Source of the DNA: Tubiluchus corallicola
Lineage: Eukaryota > Priapulida > Priapulimorpha > Priapulimorphida > Tubiluchidae
Direction: 5' to 3'
Assembly: GCA_030141605.1 (NCBI GenBank)
Contig: JAQGDQ010000077.1
Location: 274,001-338,000 of the forward strand
DNA: 64,000 nucleotides
Positions 49,531-60,814 of the stretch are shown one piece after another. A program made the position numbers and the translations under genes. Under the pieces are notes generated by a model that was not told the origin of the DNA, searched no databases, and saw only the letters and a program-made list of their open reading frames with translations. Positions within the stretch are counted from its first letter, which is position 1; every line of letters starts with the position of its first letter.

Positions 49531-51884
49531 TCTTTTTCCTTTTCACACCTGCATGATATTGCAAAGTGTGCAGATGTTTCGACAAAAACATTTGGACACA
49601 GGATGCTCCGCCACAAAACTCTTGGACACATATGCAATTTGGACACAAGGTGCTTTGATACTTGGGTTATTTGGACACACAGGTAATTTGAATACAGATA
49701 CCTTTTGACACGAGACACTTTGCACAAGAATTGATCACTTCTCGGCGTAGACACACGGCGTAGCTTATTTTTTGTCGTGCAGCATTAAGGAATCCTCATT
49801 GGAAAAATGCTCAGTGATGTTTTATTTTTAAGCTAAATATTAATCCCCAGTTTTGTGTCGAATTCACTTTTCTACTGCATACGTTTCCTGACAGAGACAA
49901 CGTTTGCTAACATGACTGACTATTGTTTTAATAATTTTGACAGTAGAGCATTGAAGCCATTTACCCTATAAGAAATTCAAAGCAACATAACCTCTAAAAG
50001 AGCACACGAGTTACGACAAGTGCCGCATGACGTTGATCCTTACACGCAAGCTGGTCTGAAGGTACACACTCTAGGGATGTAGATTTATTGTGTTATTATC
50101 GATTAGTGATCGGGAATTGATCAGTTTATCCTTAGGGTAACCATGCACATTGTTTTGAGGGAAGCCTTGCTTGGAGATATCAGCGTGCAGCGATGGAGAG
50201 TATGCCCAAATTTATTTTCACTTGCGGCAATTGCGGTTAGTCAGGCAGCTAGAAAAAGAATCTTTCCCAAAACAGATAATTTGTCATTCGCTTGATTAAC
50301 GTTTTTTGAGACATCAGAAAGCCACTGAATTTGGGAAAAAGCGGTTTTTAAATGTTGCTATGGTAGCGTATCCCACTTAAATCTAAATGGTTTGTGTCCA
50401 AATTACCTACGCGACCAAATCATCTGCTTTAAAATTGCAGTACAATAGGTTTAATTTATTTATAATCTAAACTCAAAACAGTTATACAGTTTGCGAATAA
50501 TCTGCGTCTGAGAATAATGTTAGGTAGCAGGTATGAGCAAAATTGATAACGATTTCTGTTGCGCTAGTATAACTCTTTCCCATAAAGGTCATGTAAAATC
50601 GAAGAATCGTGGAATTTACTGGTTTTAAAATCATTCAATAACGTGATGTATTTTGCAGACTTTTACGTAAGATATTTGTGCAGAGTAACTTTTGCTCTTT
50701 GATTTAATTAAGCGCCACGTGCCCCCGAGGTCATTAGATTTGTGATTTTTTCAGGGCGGCTACATGCTAGCTGGTGTGAATAATGCAGATTTAAACTGAA
50801 CAATAGGAACAATTTAATTTGGTTTGCAACACTTGATGTAACACTTTGACAAAAAATCAGGAATTGGCAAAGATAGGTTTTCGCATGATATCTCTTATAT
50901 AACTCGCACACGTACTGAGCTTTGATAAATAATACAGCAGCAATATAGGCGAAAAAAGATAAATAGATTGCAGTTAGTTCAAGTGACTGCAATTGAAAAA
51001 GCAAGACATACACAACTTATAGTGGAAACACACAGCTTTATGAACTCATACTTAAGCTACTCAACCAAAGATCTGGGTAAGGTACTTCCAAAGCGAGGAA
51101 TTCCTTTATTTATATTAATTTTGATAGACTCAGTTTATCATATGATATTACTCTTTTAATGTTTTCTTATTTTTACTGAACTATGTTGCGGACATTTATC
51201 ACACTCAGCTGTGCAGTAAGTCGGAGCGTGCTAAAATGTATAGGCGTGAATTTAAAAAAAGATTAAAAAGTGCACTAGGAAAAGGTTCGCCGAATTGGCT
51301 TATTCGCTTTAGCGCGATTAAATGAACTCTTAAACAAATCCTAGTAAAATATCTGAGCTCACTAATGATAAGAACGTAGCCTAGAGGTGCACTTGATTAA
51401 TTATTATGTCTAAACGAGTAAAAAAATCAACATTGTATTCTAAAAAGCAGAAACTCGTTCAAAAACTTTGAAAAATACATCACGAATATCCATTAATACC
51501 ATAGAGATTCACAAGTTCTTTGATCTCATATGAAAGAAATTTAATTTATAGACGACGTCCAGCTTGATACGGCGATAGATGAGAGCCTGGGGCTGTAGGA
51601 AGACATCCAATCAAAATATCTGTGGGAAACCAATAACTCTGATGATGTACGACCTCAGTTTACTGGGTGTGCTGCAAAGACGGCAGGAGTGACTTGATAA
51701 TGCGCGTACACGTTACGTACTGCTTAGCCAGGGAATTCACAAAAGTGCCAGTCGTAAAAAGACCTGTCGTGGTACTAGGGAGTGTGGTGCTTTTTCAAAG
51801 TTTGAAAAGCTAGGTTACAAAAATTAATAAGAGGACCTTATTTGAAACTGAGAGACTTGGTACAGAAAGTAATGCATAGTGAGG

Positions 51885-52085
51885 AATGGAATAAAATTAA
51901 ATGGAATAGAAGGGGAATTAGAACAGAACGATATGGAATGGAACGGATTGGCACAGGCATGTGATGGAATGGGACTGGAACAGACCGGACAGGACAGGAC
52001 AGGACAGGACAGGACAGGACAGGACAGGATAGGACAGGACAGGACAGGGCAGGGCAGGGCAGGGCAGGACAGGGCAGGACAAGAC
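51885..52085 (+). repeat. ACAGG pentamer array with degenerate GGAAT flank
   Basis: About 20 tandem five-base units (mostly ACAGG, with GCAGG variants after 52045) span 51986-52082. They are preceded by about 100 bases of GGAAT/GGAAC-like words that look like older, mutated versions of the same kind of unit. The Cys-Pro-Leu-Ser open frames on the minus strand are artefacts. Confidence 0.95.
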
Positions 52086-54987
52086 TAGGACGAGACGGTA
52101 CAGAACACGACACAAGAGAATAAACTGAATAAGTAAGAGTTTTTCAAAGAGAATCTAAAATGAGCGAAGTAGCTCGCCTTTTCTTAATTTGAAGCACTTC
52201 GGCATCTTGGCGTCCATAGGCTATAATCAGTCCTGACATTTACGATACTTGTGGGAAACCATCATCAGTATTTTGCCGAGAATTTTTGACACATGTTAAT
52301 TAAAACGAACGTACCAAATTTCCGCTCATTTTCTTCTACCAAGTAACTCTCTTTTTGTAATAATCTTTCTTCAGGAAGACATCACCATATTGTTCTTCTT
52401 GAGGCTTTGTAAATTTCTCGGAAGAGAAAAAAGGAAAATTTAAGAGCAAAGAACCCAATTTTCTTTTCGCGGATTGTCATTTCCTCGATTCAGGAAAATG
52501 CACAGGGTAGTTAATCACTGGAGACTTCCTAAGAGCGAGCAATAACTAATAACTTTTGTTTGCTTTGTCGCCAATGCGAATAAGATTGTCTCCATGTTAA
52601 TAGTAGTTAATTACATCGTGGCTCCATTTATTAGTTTTAACAGTTAACGCTTGTTCGACTTCTAAGTACACCTACATAATGTGCGTCACAAATCAAAATC
52701 AATCACTGCCGTGCAAGGTTTGCTATGGCCATTTGATTTGTTGGGACATCTCGAGTGTGTAAATGCTTGTATGTGCTATAGCTTTAACTTGATGATTAAT
52801 TCAGTTATGAAATAAATCAAACGTATTCTATTTTTTCACACTGTGATATCGGAAGAGGTTGGATGAGTCCACGGGACTGGAAATTACAGAGGGATGAAAG
52901 TGAATTGAAAAAATCTGAAATGACGCTAAATGATGTTGGTATTACCCAGTAACTGTAGAGGTGCGGAATGAACTGGTTTCACACAAGTACAATAACAAGA
53001 ACATGCCAATTTTGTAAAATAGTTAGTTTCTTAATTACTAATAATAAACGTTTAAAAAATAACTCCAAAGATATGAAAACATTTATTTTGTTACTAAAAG
53101 TTGTTAGCAGTCTCACGAACCATTAAAGGTTTCCTGAACAATGGTGTATAGGTGAATCTGCACCTGGTCTATCTTACCTAAATTTACTAGCTGTTAATCT
53201 GAGTATCGGAGCGGCTCACTTCAATGAAAAGCACCACGTCAGATATTCACTTCATTTTCCGAGACATTTAAATTTTGTTAAATAAAACTTAATTCACACT
53301 CTTCACATTCTAAACTGTCTAAATTGACAATGACAAAATTTATCTATGACAAAATAATAAAAAGGGGCTCATATGGTATCGCACATTCATTTCCTATAGA
53401 TTACATCTACTTCTAAAGGCGTCACTATGTACTGACTATGGAATAATGTTGCTTCTTAGTAATAAATTCTTTTATTAAAGTATAACATCGGATTTTATTG
53501 TTTAGTTTAAATGCTATTCTTGCTTTGTTAATTTAGTACTGTTGTGAGAGTTCTTGTAGTGATGTAATGAGATATAGATATTTCAACAAAGTTTGTTTCA
53601 TCATATTAAAATGCCGCATTTTTTATTCCAAACAAGTTTTTGTAATTGGGCTTAGCAGTATAGCTTGATTAAGCATTCCTAAAGTGGATGTAATAACATT
53701 GCAAATTTTCCTTTTTATATATTACAATTTTTTAAATAAAAAATAAGAATAAACGTAAAGAAAACCGAAAAATGCTCCACTGACATGCTAATTACATTGC
53801 CGCAGCCCCTGTGAAACGAAACCCAATAAAGACATTCATCCGCAAGCAGCTAAAATCGAATTTGGCTTCAATATTCCGAAGTATACTGGCGTAAAATGCG
53901 TAAATTTACATAAGGCATTATCGTAGATTTTGTGTACACGGGGAGGAAGACAGTATGGGGCCTATATTGTTGTCTCTTATGAGTTGCTAGGTTAATTCCT
54001 ATTTTCCTGGAAGGGACTTCGTGCGAAATGCAAGGATTCCATATTCATTTGGCAATGAGTTTTTGCGAATTTTGACTATTCACGTGATTGTACTTGTTGT
54101 TAGTATGGTATGGGAGAATTAATTGCAACACAAATGCTTTTGTTTTTCCTGAGCTAGTGTGTTACGTAGTATTTCAGACAAATTTTTTTCATGAATTGGT
54201 CTTGACAAAAAATTTTTAGGGACGGCCGAATTTTTAGCTCAGATGAGCACTGGAAATGAAAATGAGGAGGTAAGTTAGGAATTGACTTATTTTGATTGTT
54301 TCTATTGAAATGTCCTACTGAAACTTGACATGCTGTCAGTCTAGTAATAATGAGATAAACGTTACTTTAGTAAATTGCACATATTCCTTTGACTAAAAAT
54401 TAATTAATGAATAAAATCCAAAATGGCAGCCAAATTTGGAGCAAAAATGAATATTGTCATTTATACTATAAACTATAAAACTTTTTAGAAATAATGTTAG
54501 TAGGTGAGCCAAATTCCCAAAATTTAGTCAAAAGTACAATTAAAGTGAATAACTTCTACTAATGCATTTGGAAAAGGTACATGTCTATGTCAAAATGCCT
54601 GGTAAACCTTCCCAAGGCACACCTACATTTGTGGGCGGTACTGGTCCATTTGTGCAGGGCCACACTCAGAAAAAAACATGTTTATAAAAATTTGTGCATG
54701 GCAAGGATGAGACTGCACAGTGCAGTAGTGCAAAGTTGACTTTGTCTGTTAGTGCAGTAGTATTCTGTACAACACTGCGCACCATTGTAATCATCTAAAT
54801 AGTAGTAGAAAAATTGTGAATAGTCAATTCAGGTGCACTACCCTAAAAACTGTCCCGTCTCAGAATAGCCCAAAAATTTATTGATACCCTATTTATTTTC
54901 ACAGAATACTTTTTACTGCTGTTGTTAGTTTTACAGTAAGCAGTACACTTACAGTTTTTACTACAAGTATACTGCTCTCGGCAATGT

Positions 54988-55277
54988 TATGTCCGGTATC
55001 AGTGAAAGTGAGAGAGTAATTGTGCACAGGGCATTTTATGAAGCCACGCCCAAAAAACCATGTTAACTTAGAAATATTTATGTTCAAATAAAACGTAAAA
55101 CCAGCGTAGATAACCTAAGTGATTATTAAAATATGTCCGGTATCAGTGAAAGTGAGAGAGTAATTGTGCACAGGGCATTTTATGAAGCCACGCCCAAAAA
55201 ACCATGTTAACTTAGAAATATTTATGTTCAAATAAAACGTAAAACCAGCGTAGATAACCTAAGTGATTATTAAAATA
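54988..55277 (+). repeat. Perfect 144-bp tandem duplication
   Basis: The block starting TATGTCCGGTATCAGTGAAA at 54988 is repeated from 55132 with an offset of exactly 144 bases. I see no mismatch through to 55277, including the AAAAAACCATGTTAAC and AACCAGCGTAGATAACC words. It lies in intron 1 of the receptor gene and contains no open frame of note. The identity suggests a recent event, or an assembly duplication. Confidence 0.95.
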
Positions 55278-58096
55278 GTCCATTGCATAATTTCCTTTGG
55301 CCAATTATGGGTGCATTGGTAAGAGAATACAACTTCTTCCTAGGATTAAAACATAACAAAAGTATGATATAGCTGACTTTTAATGCGTATTTTTTAAGCC
55401 GGTTCATATCTTCTATGTTTATCCGATGAATGATTCTTATTACTTTTTATTTGGGCCTTAGCAACCATATCATCACTGGCCTTTTTATGAGAATCTAATG
55501 CCGTTTACTCTAGGTTACCAAATATAGCTAATAATGTGATAAAAGTTATTTTTATAAGTTGGTTGCCATGGTTACTATTTATCTTAGCAACGGCATTGGT
55601 AACAAGATTAGATTGAAAAAATCTTGGGAAAGCTCGATTTTCACCATTATACAAACTGAAAACAAATCAGAACACACAGGAGGGGTAACAGTAGCTATAG
55701 TGATTATATGAAAGTTGCTTACGTTAGCAACTATGGAGCTATACTGTCGTTTTTGTATTAGCGCCTAGCATTTTCTATAACGGAAATCGTTTCGCTTAAT
55801 AACTTAAGAAACCACAGTCAATCGACTTAGCTAGATACATAATTGCCTATTGTCCTATTTCTAAAATTTGTGTAATGTTTAAATAAAAAAGTCCTGCAAA
55901 AATAAAGCAGTAGTTTTTAGAATCAGGGTGAATAATCCTGAATAATTTTACATTCCCGTGAACCTCGCTTCCTCCTGCAGGCGCCTCTGCGATCCAGCAC
56001 ATTATGGACTGCATATCTATAATAGCTGTTGGCATTGCGTGAATACATAAATATCTGATCGTAATGAAATCAGTGGGGCTTTTAGTGGCTATTATAGCTA
56101 GCACCATTCGATATAGGCAAGTTAAATAAGGTATTTTACGATATCAGCATGGCTTCAAACAAAATACAACGCGTGAAAGATAATTCCTTTTTGCGTAGTT
56201 GAAGTCACAAAGCCTGGTAATATTTAAATCCGGACGCTATACACATGTATATATGCATACGCACGAAACATTCTAAACGAAACTGTGAAGAAACAAATGC
56301 TATACATTTATTACACTATACAAAATCCAATATGTGTGGCGATACTTGTAAAAATATAGTATAATCTAATAGTTAAATAGTATGGAGTATAATGTCTTAC
56401 TATAAGGCTTAATATCGAACCGCGTTTGTTTGTGATTTTATCACCGTATTTCTACGGTGCTCATTCTTCTGGAGCTGTGAACACGGCAACGTTGACGGCA
56501 ACGTTGATAGAAGATACAATTATGCACAACGGTTGCACTTGCAGCACTGCGCGGTAGATACTTGATCATAACTTTGTAAATTTCACGTAACTTCGTGTAA
56601 TTAATTTTGTAATTTTGAAAAGTTAAAAACACTGCGCTATTATAAGATGATATTACTGTGAAAAGCCGTTTTTAAGAATGCTACAAAAACCGATCTATTT
56701 AAATCTACAGTTTAGTAATTATTCTAAGCGGATTTGAAGCTGACCATTCAGCATTTCTAGTTTATTGCCTTCTTGCTGCAGAAACAACAATAATTACTTA
56801 GGTTCTAATGTCAGTTTATAAAATATTCTTTCACGGATTTGGACGATAATCTAAAAACGTTAAGTTCAATTTATATTTTGTTTATATATGAAAATATAAT
56901 AAAAGCATATAAAGAAAACAAAAATTGAACTAAAAGTTTTTTAGATTAAGTTCATATGCATAAAGTGTCTCCTCTCCATATACATGTTTTCCCACTCTCG
57001 GTAACTGCATGACCACTCTTGTTTGGTTCACATTGTGACATTTATGTTGCTTCACTTTACTTTTAAACATTTTTATCAGACATTTGGTTTCCACGAAAAG
57101 CAGCATTTCTAAGCATTTGTCCACGGTTTTGTGGAAAAAAATGCAACAGACTTTTAACACAAATAAGCTGCATAATTGTCTATTTGTTGACGGTTGACAT
57201 TGACTAGGAGTTGAAGAATGATCCCGTTTCGTTATAACGTCTGACTTTCCGAAAAGTAATTTATCTTACGACAGTTACCTTGGGAAACCAAACTTAAAAG
57301 CTCGTTGTTTTGGATAACAAGTGAGCCTTAGAAAATCTAAATGCACTTACATTTGAGGGACTTTTCACTAAGTACGCAAAATTCAAATGATGGCGTTCAA
57401 AATTCAAAATTTTACCTGGATACTGATGATCATACTGTATGATAGGCCTTTCCTGTTCTGTAAAGATGTAGGTCCACATGAAAATGGGAGTGAAACCTTT
57501 TCACAAGGTTTCAAAATAATGATGCCAATTTAGTATAAATCTTGCATATGCGTCTTTATTTAAATCTAGATTTTATTTATTTATATTTTTGCTTAGTTAT
57601 TTATTAACCTATTCATCCCTTATTTGTCTACGTGCTCAGTAAAGCATCGGTATCATTATGCTGCAGAAAAGTTCCAAAGGTATTACAGAGGTGGTAATGA
57701 GTTAATCTTGGACACATATTTCAGACAATATTTTTTCCACTATGGGCAATTGCATATTGCATGCCTTATAAGTGTAGTAGTGACAGGCTTACTGGCGTAT
57801 TGTTAAAAAGGACAGGAAAACAAAATCAGTAAGTTGTCAATTTCTCGTTTCTTATGCTTTAAGTTATCGCCTTATTTTTGTTACTGTGATTACACTTTGG
57901 TGTTGTACGGTTTCGAATACCGAAGATCAGTGATTAAAATACTTCAGAAAAAATAAATACACTACAAAACACAACGTGCTTGTACAAAACGGCTAAAATC
58001 CACTGCAAAATGTAGAACCACACTAATTGTAGAAGTCACTAATTGTGTAATGTTGAGAACCAAGTTCTAATAGAACTCATTCACTGTTTTTTTCAG

Positions 58097-58298
58097 CCGT
58101 GTCCGTGGCCGTTAGCGCATTTACATTGGTGGCTATATCGTTGGAACGGTACTGTGCTATTTGCTATCCTCTACGATCAAGAAGTTGGAGGACAATGTCT
58201 CACTCATACAAGGTCATTGCGATTGTTTGGCTTCTCGCACTCACCATAACATTTCCCATCGCTGTAGTCATGAAGCAAATTAGATGGGGACCAAACAG
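58097..58298 (+). CDS. CCKR: CCK/sulfakinin receptor-like GPCR, exon 2 (TM3, ICL2, TM4)
   Basis: 202 bases between a strong acceptor (CTGTTTTTTTCAG) and a consensus donor (ACAG followed by GTAAGA). Joined to exon 1 the codon at the border is GCC (Ala), giving YFQ-AVSVAVSAFTLVAISLE. TM3 ends in ERY, the receptor-family version of the DRY motif used for G-protein activation. It is followed by CAICYPLRSRSWRTMSHSYK in intracellular loop 2, and by TM4 IAIVWLLALTITFPIAV with the conserved Trp. VSVSVS.F.LVAISLERY and the Trp/Thr/SHA-type loop are hallmarks of cholecystokinin and sulfakinin receptors. The exon ends in extracellular loop 2 (MKQIRWGPN) in phase 2. Confidence 0.96.
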
Positions 58299-58849
58299 GT
58301 AAGAATACTAAACTAATATTTTTATATTATCCAGGTTTAATCCAAAAAGGCTTTGCAAAACCATCGAAGTGTGTTATGGTTCCGGCCCACACAACTGTGC
58401 ATGTGGATCAGCATAATTGAGGTTTTTGAGACTGATTTGAAAATTTCTGAGGCGCCTATGATGACGAAAATAGTGATGGTGACGACGTTGACAACGATGA
58501 TGATGGTGAAACATATAAATATTTCTGGTAAGAAACAGGGAATACGTAGGCTCTTAAGCCAAAGGAACAAGCGTAGACATGCAGGTAAAGAACGTTAAAG
58601 TGGAGACAAGCAAACAACTAACTCACGTATTTTGTCAGTCGGTCATTTGGTCTGTCAGTAATCAGAAAGCCAACCAGCTAATCACAAACAGTACGTACGT
58701 TAGTATGTAAGCAAATAAAATTTTTAAAACACGCATGTAAATTAGTAGCGTGATCTGACAAGGGAAATGATAAACAAGAGCGAGTTAGTGGTCAGCTATG
58801 GGGAAGAACAGACTAAATTGAGGTCGTGGTCATGTACGTCACTTCGCCG

Positions 58850-59250
58850 GTGAACAAACTACCAGTAATATAGTTTAACAGTGGTACACTTCGCCAGTGT
58901 AACGTTTGGCAATGGTACATTTCGCTAGTGGTACACTTCGTCAGTGTAAAGTTTGCCAGTGATACCGTTCACCTGTGGTATACTTCACCAGTGGTACAGT
59001 TCGTAAGTGGAACAGTTCGCCAGTATAATTTCTCTACTATATGTTACAACCTTATTTCTTTAACAAAAGTTTGAGTACGTCAGTAGTACATTTTGTCAGT
59101 AAGATTTTAACATTATATAGTTAACTTATCTTTAAAGGAATATTTCAGTTCGCTAGTAGTACCTTTGGGCAGTAAAATTTCTCTACGATATGTTATTACC
59201 TTATCCTTTAAAAAATGTTTCGTTTCGTCAGTGAAAATTCGTGTACATTT
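58850..59250 (+). repeat. 16-base minisatellite array (TTCGCCAGTGGTACAG type), long copy
   Basis: About ten consecutive imperfect units lie in 58850-59030 (for example TTCACCAGTGGTACAG and TTCGTAAGTGGAACAG). Non-repeat segments (ATTTCTCTACTATATGTTA, then CTTTAACAAAAGTTTGAG) alternate with further single units to about 59250. These fixed non-repeat segments recur elsewhere, which suggests a composite repeat element rather than simple slippage alone. Confidence 0.85.
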
Positions 59251-60129
59251 CGCTAAAGGAAGACCGGACGATTGTTTAGACTCAAACTCATTTTAATTTA
59301 CTGTCCAAAATATACATTTGCTTGCCTGTAAAAGTTAACAATTGTTCCTCATATTTGAATAAATAGCTTAGAAAGTTAATTAACGGCAACGGAACACAGC
59401 TATTGCTTACGTCAGAAACTGACCACAGTTTGTGCAATGACAGGCATCTTCCCTTGCGCGTCAAGCACATTTGCGTAGGTGTTACAGTACTGCTTAAAAG
59501 CATGATGTCACGAAAAATTGGCTTTACATCATATGACGTCATGAAACTAACATAGCAGGTCATGATAATGGTAATCACGGTACCGCCTTCTATTTGTCGG
59601 CCACGCGCACGTGACAAAAAGACGCCGCTGCCAATCTTAGTATATTCACTGAGCCGCGCGGAACTTTGAAAGTTTAACGAAATTTGAGTATTCGAGGTGA
59701 TTATTATTTAATCTAAGCTTTGATTTAAAATAAGCTATTGTAGTTTTCAATATTTTACAGCATTCTTTATTCTGAATTCGTGCTTACACAATCATCCGGT
59801 TTTCCTTTAATAAAATACAGTAACGTAGGTTTCTGCCTTTATATGTTTTGCTGTCAATACACAATTTTTCTATCTATGTAATTTTGTTTCACTACTAAGA
59901 TTACTAAGATTGTAAATATTATGCATTTCAGGATTATAATTATTACGGTGATTTTCCTAAGTGCACAAACGAAAGACTTACCGAGTCTTTACAAATGTTA
60001 CTAATCGGCAAATATAAAAGTTGAAACTTTTTACATTTTTTGTGTCGGTAAGTGTTTGTCTGGCATTTAGGTTTTATCATATGTGTTAGAAAGGTAAAAT
60101 ATATGGAATATAGCAGAGAGATTTTAGTG

Positions 60130-60500
60130 ACAAAATATACCATTGGCGAGCTGAAACATTTGTTAATAGAAATGCACCGACACTGAATACAGCAGATAAT
60201 TTTCACTGGCGAACTGTACCACTGGCTAGTTGAAACATTTTTAGAGGAATAAGGCAGAAACGTACAGCAGACAAATTGAGTGGCAGAATATGTCACTGAA
60301 GAATTGTCTGCTGGGATCACTGGTGAATTGTAACATTGGTGAATTGTACCACTGGCGAAAAGTGCCTTTGGCAAATTGCACTCCTGGCGAACTGTACCAC
60401 TGGTGAAATGTGGCACTGGCGAGACGTGCTACTGGCAAACTGTTCCATTGGCGAACTGTACCACTAGCGAACTATGCCATTGACGAAATCTCAACTGGCG
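60130..60500 (-). repeat. 16-base minisatellite array, reverse orientation
   Basis: On the plus strand about eleven units follow each other exactly every 16 bases from about 60315. Examples are GAATTGTACCACTGGC, GAACTGTACCACTGGT and GAACTGTACCACTAGC. Older units and spacer text fill 60130-60315. This is the reverse complement of the array at 58.85-59.25 kb. Open frames across it on both strands are repeat artefacts. Confidence 0.9.
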
Positions 60501-60627
60501 AGGTTGGTGGTCAGGCATGGAAAAGCATGGACGGACAAGAAGGAAGTCGTGATCAGACAGGGGAAAACAAACAAGAGAAAGCTAACAAAATGACAGAAAA
60601 TATTTTACACTCAGGTTTATTTTACAG

Positions 60628-60814
60628 ATACAAATGTCGAGAAGTATGGCCGTCAGTTACAGCTGAGAGAGCATTTTCACTTTTTATAGACGTGATTTTA
60701 TTTATCCTACCGTTGCTGCTGATGTTGATAGCTTATACGCTGATCTCTCGAACTCTATGGAGGAGGATAAAACTGGAAGAGGAGGATTTCCTGGCGGAAG
60801 CACAACGCAGAGCA
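60628..60814 (+). CDS. CCKR: CCK/sulfakinin receptor-like GPCR, exon 3 (ECL2, TM5, start of ICL3)
   Basis: 187 bases from the acceptor TTTATTTTACAG to the donor GCAG followed by GTGAGA, leaving phase 0. The border codon is AGA (Arg), giving GPN-R-YKCREVWPS. The Cys is the loop-2 partner of the TM3 Cys, and CREVWPS closely matches insect sulfakinin receptors. TM5 (FSLFIDVILFILPLLLMLIA) leads into YTLISRTLW, the conserved exit of TM5 in CCK receptors. A charged start of intracellular loop 3 follows (RRIKLEEEDFLAEAQRRA). Exons 1-3 together encode about 246 residues. The remaining loop, TM6 (FFICW-type), TM7 (NPxxY) and tail must be further right. The open frame continues past the donor for 23 codons without receptor-like sequence, which supports splicing here. 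Confidence 0.95.

Larger units (their letters stand above)
44784..58096 (+). other. Intron 1 of the receptor gene
   Basis: A 13.3-kb intron. It contains 16-base minisatellite arrays (46.04-46.22 and 48.36-48.43 kb), a transposon-type coding remnant (47.4-47.8 kb), CAA and CT microsatellites and an ACAGG pentamer array. A 144-bp tandem duplication and a pseudo-exon-like segment at 54220-54269 also lie here. No extra receptor exon is needed, since exon 1 and exon 2 join within TM3 without a gap. Confidence 0.75.
58299..60627 (+). other. Intron 2 of the receptor gene
   Basis: A 2.3-kb intron. It contains two arrays of the 16-base minisatellite in opposite orientations (58.85-59.25 and 60.13-60.50 kb), with about 0.9 kb of unrelated AT-rich DNA between them. 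The second array ends roughly 130 bases before exon 3. Confidence 0.8.

Noticed and set aside
51838-52115. Cys-Pro-Leu-Ser-rich frames that look like a cysteine-rich secreted protein
   Set aside because: Translation of the ACAGG pentamer array.
60410-60600. N-terminal extension of receptor exon 3 as an independent protein start
   Set aside because: The frame upstream of 60628 is the 16-base minisatellite. The acceptor at 60626-60627 and the match to the CCK receptor begin only after it.
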